A DNA stretch of 37,807 nt from JAQBDA01 sp041301185 (GTDB lineage Bacteria; Chloroflexota; Anaerolineae; Anaerolineales; UBA4823): NCBI GenBank assembly GCA_041301185.1, contig JBFYSV010000050.1, forward strand, positions 1 to 37,807, written 5' to 3'. Position 1 is the first letter of the stretch, and each line of letters begins with the position of its first letter. The position numbers and the translations under genes were made by a program. The notes beneath the pieces are model-generated. The model was not told the DNA's origin. It saw only the letters and a list, made by a program, of their open reading frames with translations, and did no database searches. Shown here in pieces: positions 24,701 to 32,875 of this stretch.

Positions 24701-26886
24701 CTGTTGAAGCGCTCTGCCTGATGTTCTTTATTGTAGATTTGCTTATCCGCATCGGCAACCCCGATCTCTGGCACCCCTGGAAGGGTGGCGAGAAACCGAT
24801 GGATTTCGCCTATTTCAATGCTATCCTGAAGAGCACCACCTTCCCTCCATTTGATCCCTGGTATGCCGGCGGCTACTTGAATTATTATTACTACGGGTTT
24901 GTCCTGATGGGCGTGCTGGTCAAGTGGCTGGGGATTGTCCCGTCTATTGCCTATAACCTGGTCATCCCCACCCTGTTTGCCATGATTGCACTAGGCGCTT
25001 TCTCGATCGCCTGGAACCTCGCTGCGGCGGTGTCCGGCTGGAACGGTCGCCTGGCGAAATTTAGCCGCCCGTTTTGGGTGGGATTGGCGGGCGCGATCGG
25101 GATGGCTGTGTTGGGTAACCTGGGTATAGCGCGCATGATCTACCAGGGCTACCAGCGGGTGGCTGCCCCAGGTGGTGTGACGGATGGCGCCAATGTGCTG
25201 ATCCGCCTGGTGTGGGCAGTCCAGGGGTTCATTAAATCCATGGGTGGGTCCTCTTTGCCCTACAGCCTGGGTGACTGGTACTGGATACCCAGCCGGGCCA
25301 TCCCTGCCCCGGGAGACGTCGAGCCGATCACCGAGTTTCCCTTCTTCACGGTCCTGTACGCCGACCTGCACGCCCACCTGTTTGCCCTGCCGATCACCCT
25401 GCTGGTGCTGGGGTTTGCATTGGCGGTCGTCTTGGGGAAGGGGCGCTGGCAAGGGATTGTAGGAACGATAGCCGGCTTTCTATTGGGTGGTCTGGCGATT
25501 GGCGCGCTCAAACCCACCAACACCTGGGATTTCTACACCTACCTGGCATTGGGATGCGTGGCGGTGGGTTACACTTTGTGGCGGCACTACTCCCCAGCCG
25601 AGCCGGGCAGATTGAGGTCGCTGCCCATCTTCAAGGATCTGCCCCCTGCCAGCCAGCGCTTGCTGGTTGCTGCCGCGGGTATCCTGGCGCTAATCGGGTT
25701 GTCGATTCTGCTTTACCTGCCGTTCGATGCCTGGTACGCTCTTGGTTATAACAAGGTCGAGCTCTGGAAGGGTACGCATACCCCCCTATCAGCTTACCTG
25801 GTGCATTGGGGCGTCTTCCTGTTCGCGATCATCAGCTGGATGATCTGGGAAACCCGCGACTGGCTGGCTTCTACACCGCTCTCGTCGCTCCGGAAGCTGG
25901 AACCCTATAAGTTGCTCATCCAGTTTTGCGTGGCTGTCTTGCTGGCGCTGGTGGTAATCTTCCTGGTGCTCAAAGCCGGGATTGCCTGGTTTGTGCTGCC
26001 GCTGGCCGCCTGGGCTGGGGTGCTCCTGCTGCGCCCTGGCATGCCGGATGCAAAACGTTTTGTGCTGTTCCTGGTTGGTACCGGGCTGGTGCTGACTTTG
26101 ATGGTTGAGGTCATTGTGCTGCGCGGTGATATCGGGCGGATGAACACTGTCTTCAAGTTTTATCTCCAGGTCTGGACGATGTTCTCCGTCAGCGCGGCGG
26201 CTGCCCTGGGTTGGGTATTCCCGGCTCTGCCGGAATGGCGTCCTGCCTGGCGCGCCGGCTGGCAGATATCGATGCTTGCATTGCTGGCGGCGGCGGCCCT
26301 GTATCCTCTCCTGGCGAGCATGGCAAAGATCGAAGACCGCATGTCGCCAATGGCGCCACATACCCTGGATGGCATGGCGTTCATGCAGGGTGCCACCTAC
26401 CTGGACGAGTGGGGCGAGATGGATTTGAGCAAGGATTACCGCGCCATCCGCTGGATGCAAGAAAACGTGTCCGGCTCGCCTGTGATTGTCGAAGCCAATT
26501 TGCGCAACCTGTACCGCTGGGGATCACGCTTCTCAATCTATACCGGTTTGCCGGGTGTTGTGGGTTGGGAATGGCACCAGCAGCAGCAGCGGGCTATCCT
26601 GCCCGGCAATTGGGTCAGCGACCGGATTGCTGAAGTCGATCACTTTTACCTCACGTCCGATCTGGAGCAGGCACTGGCGTTCCTGCGCAAGTATAATGTC
26701 CGCTATATCATCCTCGGTCAGCAGGAGCGCGGCCTGTATTCAACACCCCGCTTGCTGGAAGAGCGCGGCTATCCAAATGCAGATGGCTTAAGTAAATTCG
26801 AGCTGGCGGAGGGCATGCTTTGGGAAGAAGTCTATCGGGATGGCGACACCGTGATCTACCGTGTCCCCGAGCAGGTTGGATCATAA
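21793..26886 (+). CDS. Giant fusion: GT39-like domain + YYY/DUF2298 membrane protein
   Basis: 1697 residues. The N-terminal half (1 to about 860) is GT39-like. A first membrane helix is followed by QFLHPDERF with Asp48/Glu49 as the GT-C acidic pair, then NRGHGFYVYGTLPMF, several helices, and a periplasmic beta-rich stretch (about 520-830). The C-terminal half (about 866-1697) is a complete DUF2298/Chlor_Arch_YYY protein: WKGGEKPMDFAYFNAIL, FPPFDPWYAGGYLNYYYYGF, the FFTVLYADLHAHLFALP block, LKPTNTWDFYTYL and GRMNTVFKFYLQVW. The YYY family is associated with glycan/polyprenyl-sugar systems in Chloroflexi and archaea but lacks a proven reaction. ATG 21793 is preferred to TTG 21787. The frame is open throughout, so the fusion is not a sequencing artefact within this window. 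Confidence 0.82.
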   Translation: MGETVLPTEKKRSGVLLLDLLLVIVLLAGAYFRFVGLNWGEYQFLHPDERFLIWVGSDISPVKCQDPAYSLYDCPPEQKTWLSLSDYFDTPTSTLNPNNRGHGFYVYGTLPMFITRLAVEWVYGHSGFNEMTDAGRALSALADLLTVLLVYLIARRLYDRRVGLLAAAFSAAAVLMIQQSHFFTMDTFVNLFIYLAIYFAVRIAGLDWEAFRVKAVQPAPDPGMGELTPPAADGAALLPSSARTGRSQFWEQVVAFVRHPLFLLSIGFGIALGCAVASKLSAAPVAFMLPAAFALQWLKLPPGRRQARLAEIIGYLALAALVSLLIFRIFQPYAFSGPGFFGLKPNELWVNQIREQRNQANGDVDFPPAMQWARRPLWFSGQNLVLWGLGLPLSMLAWAGFLWAGWRMLADKVPGRPELHRHLLLWGWTGFYFVWQSLASNPTMRYQLPIYPSLAIFAAWAVFALYDRGKEKEAGRFGWRQVLAVIIALVVLVGTYTWAYAFSTIYTRPITRVAASRWIYQNIPGPVNLRIESGQGVYNQPVPYASGQTITSQQPFATDFTVRESGLLKEVFLPHAVDIQGNPGMKTLSLKIDSLANPENTATSSLQDEFYGAGDPRGNSYSLVLDTPLPVEKGQTFRLNLALTEGNGAIALTGAALANEGDWDDGLPLRLDGYDGYGGIYQPGLNFNMYTDDNPEKLARFTGILDQADYIAISSNRQWGSLPRIPERFPMTAVYYRNLLGCPEDKSIQWCYNVAQPGMFQGKLGFDLVQVFQSDPAIGPLRINDQPAEEAFTVYDHPKVLVFKKDDSFDIARVNEILGAVDFSKVVHITPKRAGSNPANLLLPTERWEGQQAGGTWADLFDTDAVFNRYPALGVLLWYLLVGLVGWVVYPLLRLALPGLPDKGYPLARIAGILLLSYLVWVAGSAGVSFSRLTISIVFLVIALASLLAAFRQRGELLDELRRRRGYFFSVEALCLMFFIVDLLIRIGNPDLWHPWKGGEKPMDFAYFNAILKSTTFPPFDPWYAGGYLNYYYYGFVLMGVLVKWLGIVPSIAYNLVIPTLFAMIALGAFSIAWNLAAAVSGWNGRLAKFSRPFWVGLAGAIGMAVLGNLGIARMIYQGYQRVAAPGGVTDGANVLIRLVWAVQGFIKSMGGSSLPYSLGDWYWIPSRAIPAPGDVEPITEFPFFTVLYADLHAHLFALPITLLVLGFALAVVLGKGRWQGIVGTIAGFLLGGLAIGALKPTNTWDFYTYLALGCVAVGYTLWRHYSPAEPGRLRSLPIFKDLPPASQRLLVAAAGILALIGLSILLYLPFDAWYALGYNKVELWKGTHTPLSAYLVHWGVFLFAIISWMIWETRDWLASTPLSSLRKLEPYKLLIQFCVAVLLALVVIFLVLKAGIAWFVLPLAAWAGVLLLRPGMPDAKRFVLFLVGTGLVLTLMVEVIVLRGDIGRMNTVFKFYLQVWTMFSVSAAAALGWVFPALPEWRPAWRAGWQISMLALLAAAALYPLLASMAKIEDRMSPMAPHTLDGMAFMQGATYLDEWGEMDLSKDYRAIRWMQENVSGSPVIVEANLRNLYRWGSRFSIYTGLPGVVGWEWHQQQQRAILPGNWVSDRIAEVDHFYLTSDLEQALAFLRKYNVRYIILGQQERGLYSTPRLLEERGYPNADGLSKFELAEGMLWEEVYRDGDTVIYRVPEQVGS

Positions 26887-26890
26887 TCAC

Positions 26891-29626
26891 ATGCTGCTAC
26901 CCTTGATCCTATGGTACCTGGTCATCAGCCTGGTTGGCTGGCTGGTTTTTCCGCTGGCTTACCGTTTACTGCCTGCCCTGGCTGATCGCGGCTACGCCTT
27001 AAGCCGGGCGCTGGGATGGCTCTTGTGGGGGTATATCTTTTGGTTGCTGGCTTCCCTGGGTATCTTGCGCAATGAGCCGGGGGGATTGACCCTGGCTCTA
27101 ATCTTGCTGGTTGGGTTGAGCGCCTGGTCGTTGTACAAGACCGGCATGGAAGAAATCCTGACCTGGCTGCGCAGCCAGCAGAGGCTGGTATTGGCGGTGG
27201 AGGTTATATTCCTGATCGCATTTGCGCTGATGGCGCTGGTCCGAGCTGCCAACCCCGAGATTCTGGGCACTGAGAAGCCAATGGAGCTGGCATTTATCAA
27301 CGCCATTTTGAACTCGCCGGAGTTTCCGCCCCACGATCCCTGGCTATCGGGCTATGCCATATCGTATTACTATTTCGGCTATGTGCTGGTGGCGATGCTG
27401 GCTAAGATGGCGGGCACTTCGGGAGGCATCGCTTTCAACCTGGGCATCTCGCTTGTCCTGGCGCTCAGCGTGATCGGGGTCTACGGACTGGTGTATAACC
27501 TTTTGGCTGCCCGCCGCAAGCAAGCTGGCGCAACCTCGCCAATGGTGCATAACCTGTCTTTACCCCTGCTCGGCCCGGTCTTTATTGTGTTGGTTGCCAA
27601 CCTGGAGGGCTTTCTGCACGTCCTGCACACCCGCGGCATTTTCTGGCGGGCGAACGCTGCCGGCGAGCTGGTTTCCGGTTTCTGGACCTGGCTGGATATC
27701 AAAGAGCTGAACTTGCCGCCCGAACAGCCGTTTTCCTGGATTCCAGCCCGCTTCTGGTGGTGGTGGCGCGCCTCGCGCGTGTTGCAGGACTATAGTTTCA
27801 CCCGCAATCCGATCGAAATCATCGATGAGTTCCCCGTATTCTCGTTCTTGCTTGCCGACCTTCACCCTCACGTCCTGGCAACGCCGTTTGCTTTCCTGGG
27901 CATGGCTTTGATCTTGAATCTGGTTCTGGGAGGCGCAGGCGGTCGGCTGGCCTGGCTGAAACAGCGCCTGAGCGTTCGTTTTCTAGCGTGGGCCGGCCTG
28001 CTGTTACTGGTTTTCGGGCTGGGTTTTCTGATTACCGGCTGGGCGGACCTCAGCTTGCGATCCGTCGTGCTCGGTATTCTCAGCCTGGTGGCTGGCGGGT
28101 TTGTCTATATTTCCGTGCGGGAAGATATCCAGCAGTCTGGCCTGGCAATATTCACCCGCCCCGCTACCGCTACCCGTCAAATCGGATTTGATCTGTATCT
28201 TAATTTGCCATTTTTACTATTGAGCGGCGTTGTTTTGGGAGGGTTGGCATTCCTCAACCTGTGGGATTTCCCGTTTTACCTGGCGTTATTCGCTGCCGGC
28301 TATGTCGTCTTTCGTTACTTGCTCTCCCTTGAGGCAGCGATCGTCTCGGAGGTCCCCGAAAATGGCGGAAGCTACAAATTCAGCACCCTGGTACGGGATT
28401 ACCTTGGGATTGGGATTATCTCCGGTCTGCTTGGTTTTGCCCTGTACCTGCCCTTCTACCTGGGGTTTTCCTCCCAGGCAGGCGGTGTTTTGCCCAGCCT
28501 GATCTACGTGACCCGCGGGGGGCACTTGTGGGTCATGTTCGGGGTACTGCTCATCCCGATCGCCTGTTTTCTGGCCTTCTTGTGGAATAAGCATGGCAGC
28601 CGCCCGGTTTTGAGAAAAAGCTTCCTGGTGGTGGCAGGGATTTTCTTGTTCCTGCTCTTGCTCTCTATCCTGCTGGGGGTGGCGATCGCCCAGATTCCCG
28701 CAGTGGGTGACCTGTTTCTGAGCAGCTACGCAGCCCCGAACATATCTGGCTTGCTACGAGAGGCGCTAGCCCGCCGGCTGGTCAGTCCCGGAGGGTGGAT
28801 CACCCTGCTGACCCTGTTATCGTTTGCCCTGGCCTTGCTCTGGCCGCGTTCTACTGGTGATGGGTCGCAAAGGCGCTGGCTGAGCCCAGAAACCGGTTTC
28901 GCCTTGTTATTGGTCCTGTTTGGCGGCTTGCTGGTGACCGGTCCTGAGTTTTTCTTCCTGCGCGACCAGTTTGGCAACCGAATGAACACCATCTTTAAGT
29001 TTTACTACCAGGCCTGGCTGATGTGGGGGGTGGTCGCTGCTTTTGGCTCAGCGGTTCTGGTCCGCGAGTTGTCTTTCGCTAAAGCCTGGCTATATAAGAT
29101 CAGCCTGGTCGTGCTGGTCGCTATGGGGATGACCTATACCGTCTTTGCTTTTTGGAATAAGACCGCAGGATTTTCGCCATCGCAGGGCTGGACTCTGGAC
29201 GGCACTCAATATATGCAGCGCCAATCTCCGGACGAGCTGGCTGCCATCCAGTGGTTAGCCAGCGCCCAAGACGGCGTGATTGCAGAAGCGGTGGGCAACC
29301 AGTATTCGGCTTATGCTCGTGTGGCAACCCTGAGCGGTCAGCCGAACGTCCTTGGCTGGCCGGGCCACGAGAACCAGTGGCGAGGAGGCGCACTGGAGAT
29401 GGGCTCCCGCCAGGCAGATATCCAGCGTTTGTTCTGCTCGCGGGATTGGGCTGAGGCCGAGGCAATCATTTACCAATACGGTATTCGCTATATTTTCATC
29501 GGTCCGTTAGAAAGAAGCGCCTATACGGTGGATACCTGTGGGACAGGGCTGTTTGAGGCTAAGTTCGCCCAAAACCTGCCTCCGGTTTTCCAGCAAGGCG
29601 ATGTGATCATCTACGAAGCCCCTTAG
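26891..29626 (+). CDS. YYY/DUF2298 polytopic membrane protein (Chlor_Arch_YYY family)
   Basis: 911 residues with many membrane helices. Family blocks: TEKPMELAFINAIL (127-140), FPPHDPWLSGYAISYYYFGYV (about 145-165), the FPVFSFLLADLHPHVLATPF block, FLNLWDFPFYLALF, and RMNTIFKFYYQAWLMWG. A C-terminal extracytoplasmic segment carries YGIRYIFIGPLER, matching YNVRYIILGQQER in the upstream fusion. It is clearly paralogous along its length to residues about 866-1697 of that fusion, starting with LWYLVISLVGWLVFPL versus LWYLLVGLVGWVVYPL. ATG 26891 lies 4 bases after the upstream stop; a start at 26861 would lie inside the preceding gene. Function is unproven; position suggests glycan transfer or transport at the membrane. 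Confidence 0.85.
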   Translation: MLLPLILWYLVISLVGWLVFPLAYRLLPALADRGYALSRALGWLLWGYIFWLLASLGILRNEPGGLTLALILLVGLSAWSLYKTGMEEILTWLRSQQRLVLAVEVIFLIAFALMALVRAANPEILGTEKPMELAFINAILNSPEFPPHDPWLSGYAISYYYFGYVLVAMLAKMAGTSGGIAFNLGISLVLALSVIGVYGLVYNLLAARRKQAGATSPMVHNLSLPLLGPVFIVLVANLEGFLHVLHTRGIFWRANAAGELVSGFWTWLDIKELNLPPEQPFSWIPARFWWWWRASRVLQDYSFTRNPIEIIDEFPVFSFLLADLHPHVLATPFAFLGMALILNLVLGGAGGRLAWLKQRLSVRFLAWAGLLLLVFGLGFLITGWADLSLRSVVLGILSLVAGGFVYISVREDIQQSGLAIFTRPATATRQIGFDLYLNLPFLLLSGVVLGGLAFLNLWDFPFYLALFAAGYVVFRYLLSLEAAIVSEVPENGGSYKFSTLVRDYLGIGIISGLLGFALYLPFYLGFSSQAGGVLPSLIYVTRGGHLWVMFGVLLIPIACFLAFLWNKHGSRPVLRKSFLVVAGIFLFLLLLSILLGVAIAQIPAVGDLFLSSYAAPNISGLLREALARRLVSPGGWITLLTLLSFALALLWPRSTGDGSQRRWLSPETGFALLLVLFGGLLVTGPEFFFLRDQFGNRMNTIFKFYYQAWLMWGVVAAFGSAVLVRELSFAKAWLYKISLVVLVAMGMTYTVFAFWNKTAGFSPSQGWTLDGTQYMQRQSPDELAAIQWLASAQDGVIAEAVGNQYSAYARVATLSGQPNVLGWPGHENQWRGGALEMGSRQADIQRLFCSRDWAEAEAIIYQYGIRYIFIGPLERSAYTVDTCGTGLFEAKFAQNLPPVFQQGDVIIYEAP

Positions 29627-29636
29627 CGCATCAGGT

Positions 29637-29642
29637 TATAAT
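29637..29642 (+). promoter_or_regulatory. -10 element before the second GT39-like gene
   Basis: A perfect TATAAT in the 30-base gap after the YYY gene. The predicted transcript start lies about 7-8 bases before the ATG at 29657, leaving no room for a ribosome binding site. No -35 box is evident. Confidence 0.4.
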
Positions 29643-29656
29643 ACGTTTATTCTGCC

Positions 29657-31456
29657 ATGCAAAGCCCACGCCTGACGATCGAGAATGTATTATGGGGTCT
29701 GGTTCTTACCCTGGCTCTGGGCGTGCGCCTCTTGAACCTGGGGGCAGTCCCGCTTTCTGACCCAGAAGCGGGCTGGGCATTGCAAGCGCTCAGCCTCTTC
29801 CCTGGCGATGCGAATATCGAACCGGTAGCGCCTGGCGCGCAACCAGGTTATCTTGCCCTCAGCGGGCTGCTGTTTGCCTTGTTCGGCACCAGCGATGGAC
29901 TGGCCCGGCTTTTGCCGGCTCTGGCGGGCGGGTTGCTGTGCCTTGCCCCGTATTTTTTCAGGGACAGGCTCGGGCGCCAGGCAGCTTTGATCATGGCATT
30001 CGGTCTGGCTCTTGACCCGGGGATGGTGGCGGTCTCGCGTCTGGCGGGTGGTCCGATGCCGGCGATAAGCTTCGGTTTGCTTACGTTGGGCATGCTGGCA
30101 GCGGGTCGAGCTGTTTGGGCAGGTGTCTTCTTCGGACTGGCACTCCTGGGCGGTCCGGCAATCTGGCAGGGATTGTTAATCCTGGCTGTGGCGCTTCTCC
30201 TGGAGCGAGTGCTGCACAAACTTGGCTGGCTGGCAGACCCGGATGGAGAAGCGACGGATACAAAGATTTTATCTGCCCCCCGGGTCAACTGGCGGCAGGT
30301 ATTGATCTCTGCCCTGGCTACTTTCTTGCTGGTTGGAACCTTATTGGGTAGTTTTCCGGGTGGGCTGGCTGCGTTTGGCGCCTCGCTGAGCGCATTTTTG
30401 AGTAGCTGGGCGACACCCCAGGCGGTGACGATCCCTCAATTGTTGGTGATTCTGCTGATCTACCAGCCTCTGGCGGTAATTTTCGGCCTGATTGCCGCGC
30501 TGCGCGCCTGGGTGGAGGCGGACCCCGCTGCTCGCAGGCTATCCTTATGGGCTTTGGTTGCCCTGGTGATCATCCTGATTTACCCTGCCAGGCAGGTCAG
30601 CGACCTGGTGTGGGTTGTGGTGCCTTTGTGGGGTCTGGCGTCAATAGAGCTGGGGCGATATTTCAGAGCCGGGATCGAATCACGCTGGCTGGTCTTTGCC
30701 CAGGCTATATTGATATTTCTTCTTTTGAGCATGAGTTGGCTCAGCCTGGCGGGGTTAAGCCAGCCAGGCTCAGATACGGGCGCATATGGGCTGCGCATAG
30801 CTGTTGTGTTTGGGCTGGTATTCCTGGCTGGGTTAACCACAATTTTAATCGGCTTCGGATGGTCGTGGACCGCTGCCGGTCAAGGACTGGTGCTAGGCGT
30901 TGTTGCGGCACTGGGGATTTACCAGGTTGCCGGCGTCTGGAGTTCGTCTCACAACCGTTCCACCCAGGTGTTTGCCATCTGGCACCCGGCACCGCAGACC
31001 GGTGAGAACCGGCTGTTGATGCAAACGGTGGGCGATCTTTCCAACTGGTCTACCGGTATGGCCGACCAGGTCGATGTAACCGTTGCGGTTGATGCGCCTT
31101 CTCTGCGCTGGGCATTTCGCTCTTACCCGAGAGCGGTATTCATCCCCGAGCAACAGGTGCTATCCCTGAGAGAATCTCCGTCGATTGTGATCACCCGGGT
31201 TACAGAGCAGGAACCTGCTCTCTCTGCCAGCTACCGCGGGCAAGACTTTTCGTGGTGGCGATATCCCGCTTGGCAAGGGGCATTTCCTCAGCCCTTGCCT
31301 GCCTGGGTTGCATACCGGGAGAACCCAGCTTTCAAAGAGCAAGTCATTCTGTGGGCACGCGCCGACCTATTCCCAGCGGAGACGCTGACCGCGGAAGAGC
31401 TCCCGACTCAAGAGGAAGCCCCCGGCATCTTGCCGGAGGAAGATTTCCCGCAGTAA
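29657..31456 (+). CDS. GT39/Agl23-like polytopic membrane protein
   Basis: 599 residues. The GT-C pattern appears as a first helix (about 10-30) followed by VPLSDPEAGWALQAL with Asp35/Glu37, then GYLALSGLLFALFGTSDGLARLLPALAGG, which matches the second loop and helix of PMT_2/GT39 proteins. About 11-12 membrane segments follow. A C-terminal extracytoplasmic part (from about residue 435) ends in a Glu/Pro-rich tail. It is related to the flippase-activity-associated (Agl23-type) proteins often found beside YYY proteins in Chloroflexi and archaea. A polyprenyl-sugar-dependent transferase is the best guess; no substrate can be named. A -10 element sits 15 bases upstream, and cmk follows after 19 bases. 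Confidence 0.75.
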   Translation: MQSPRLTIENVLWGLVLTLALGVRLLNLGAVPLSDPEAGWALQALSLFPGDANIEPVAPGAQPGYLALSGLLFALFGTSDGLARLLPALAGGLLCLAPYFFRDRLGRQAALIMAFGLALDPGMVAVSRLAGGPMPAISFGLLTLGMLAAGRAVWAGVFFGLALLGGPAIWQGLLILAVALLLERVLHKLGWLADPDGEATDTKILSAPRVNWRQVLISALATFLLVGTLLGSFPGGLAAFGASLSAFLSSWATPQAVTIPQLLVILLIYQPLAVIFGLIAALRAWVEADPAARRLSLWALVALVIILIYPARQVSDLVWVVVPLWGLASIELGRYFRAGIESRWLVFAQAILIFLLLSMSWLSLAGLSQPGSDTGAYGLRIAVVFGLVFLAGLTTILIGFGWSWTAAGQGLVLGVVAALGIYQVAGVWSSSHNRSTQVFAIWHPAPQTGENRLLMQTVGDLSNWSTGMADQVDVTVAVDAPSLRWAFRSYPRAVFIPEQQVLSLRESPSIVITRVTEQEPALSASYRGQDFSWWRYPAWQGAFPQPLPAWVAYRENPAFKEQVILWARADLFPAETLTAEELPTQEEAPGILPEEDFPQ

Positions 31457-31475
31457 GGATACAGCCTGACCCAAG

Positions 31476-32180
31476 ATGCCCAATATTATCGCCATCGACG
31501 GCCCGGCAGCGTCTGGAAAATCTTCCATCGCACGAAAACTGGCTGATGAGCTGGGATATTTATATTTTGATACCGGGATCATGTACCGCGCCATCACCTG
31601 GCTGGCGCTCCAACGCAAGATTCCAGTCGATGACGAAGTCCAAATTACCGGTCTTGCTACCCAAACCATGATCGATGTGCGCCCTCCTACAATCCAGGAT
31701 GGGCGCGGCTATGATGTGCTTGTGGATGGGCAGGATATCACCTGGCAGATCCGCCTGCCCGAAGTGGATGCAAATGTGTCGGTTGTATCCGCATTTCGTG
31801 GCGTGCGCTCGTCGCTGACCGCCCAACAGCGGCGCATCGGGTTGCGAGGCAGGGTTGTCATGGTAGGGCGAGATATCGGCACGGTTGTCTTGCCGCAAGC
31901 CGATCTGAAAATTTACCTGGACGCCTCGGTGGAAGAGCGTGCCCGCCGGCGCTATGTGGAGTTACAGGCGCGGCAAGAAAATGTCTCTTACGATGAGATC
32001 TTAGAAAAGATGAAAATGCGCGATCAGATCGACTCGACGCGCGAGGTGGCTCCCCTGCGCCCCGCCGAGGATGCGGTCATCCTGGATTCGGACCACTTGA
32101 CCATCGACCAGGTGATCGACAAGGTCCACCAAATGATTGCTGGTAAATCCAACTCTGATCCTGCCGCGGCACAAGCATGA
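31476..32180 (+). CDS. cmk: (d)CMP kinase
   Basis: 234 residues, the normal cytidylate kinase length. Walker A IDGPAASGKSS (7-17). YFDTGIMYRAITWLAL is the conserved DTG.MYRA substrate block; VSVVSAFRGVRSSLTAQQR and VMVGRDIGTVVLP are the NMP-binding and DGRDIGT-like motifs; the lid region has ARRRYVELQ, and RDQIDSTREVAPLRPAEDAV matches the DS.R..APL..A.DA.. signature. It phosphorylates CMP and dCMP, supplying CDP for nucleic acids and, as CTP, for phospholipid synthesis. It overlaps the first plsC gene by an ATGA, a pairing common in many bacteria. One deviation: GRDIGT appears as VGRDIGT rather than DGRDIGT. Confidence 0.95.
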   Translation: MPNIIAIDGPAASGKSSIARKLADELGYLYFDTGIMYRAITWLALQRKIPVDDEVQITGLATQTMIDVRPPTIQDGRGYDVLVDGQDITWQIRLPEVDANVSVVSAFRGVRSSLTAQQRRIGLRGRVVMVGRDIGTVVLPQADLKIYLDASVEERARRRYVELQARQENVSYDEILEKMKMRDQIDSTREVAPLRPAEDAVILDSDHLTIDQVIDKVHQMIAGKSNSDPAAAQA

Positions 32181-32875
32181 ATTCTGGTTATTCCGTTCCC
32201 GCTCACAACCGCCTGCTTAGATTTCTGCTGCGACCCGTTTTTAGGGGATTATTTCACCTGCTGAGCCGGGTAGAGATATCTGGTCTGGAGAATGTGCCCC
32301 GATACGGGGCTTACATGATTGCTATCAACCATGTTTCATTGTATGAAGCACCCTTTATGCTGGCATTCTGGCCGGTTGCGCCTGAGGCTGTCGGCGCAGT
32401 CGAGATCTGGCAGCGGCGCGGCCAATCCACCCTGGCCAGGATTTATGGCGGCATCCCCGTCCACCGTGGGGAATACGACCGCCACCTGATCGATAAAATG
32501 TGCGCGGTCTTGCGCTCTGGCAGGCCATTATTAATCGCGCCGGAGGGAGGGCGTTCGCATATCCCGGGCATGCACCGGGCACTGCCGGGTGTAGCTTTTG
32601 TGGTTGAAAAAGCCGATGTGCCGGTCGTGCCGGTTGGGATTGTTGGAACGACAGATGATTTCTTAGCCAGGGCTTTAAGAGGCAAGCGCCCAACCCTGGA
32701 AATGCGGATTGGCGAGCCGCTCAGGTTGCCAAAACATAGCAACGATCGCGGTAACCGTCGCGATACCCGCCAGCAGAACGTGGATTTGATCATGGAGCAC
32801 ATCGCCAGGCTTGTCCCCGATGAGTACCGAGGAGTATATGCAGATTATGGCGACGCCTTCCAAGCCACGCAGTGA
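32177..32875 (+). CDS. PlsC-type acyltransferase 1 (HX4E variant)
   Basis: 232 residues. Lysophospholipid acyltransferase (LPLAT) motifs: motif I NHVSLYEAPF with His52 and Glu57, where the family normally has Asp (HX4D); motif II GGIPVHRGE (91-99); motif III APEGGRSH (121-128, usual PEGTRS); then VPVVPVGIVG (motif IV). Most members acylate lysophosphatidic acid to phosphatidic acid at the membrane. The Glu for Asp change could lower or alter activity. A single N-terminal hydrophobic/basic region (11-30) suits peripheral membrane association. The C-terminus PDEYRGVYADYG recurs in the next two genes. It starts at an ATGA overlap with cmk. Confidence 0.88.
   Translation: MNSGYSVPAHNRLLRFLLRPVFRGLFHLLSRVEISGLENVPRYGAYMIAINHVSLYEAPFMLAFWPVAPEAVGAVEIWQRRGQSTLARIYGGIPVHRGEYDRHLIDKMCAVLRSGRPLLIAPEGGRSHIPGMHRALPGVAFVVEKADVPVVPVGIVGTTDDFLARALRGKRPTLEMRIGEPLRLPKHSNDRGNRRDTRQQNVDLIMEHIARLVPDEYRGVYADYGDAFQATQ

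Noticed and set aside
31422..31436. CCGGCA/TGCCGG hairpin near the end of the second GT39-like gene
   Set aside because: It lies in coding sequence, has no T tract, and is well explained by codons for a Pro/Gly/Glu-rich tail.
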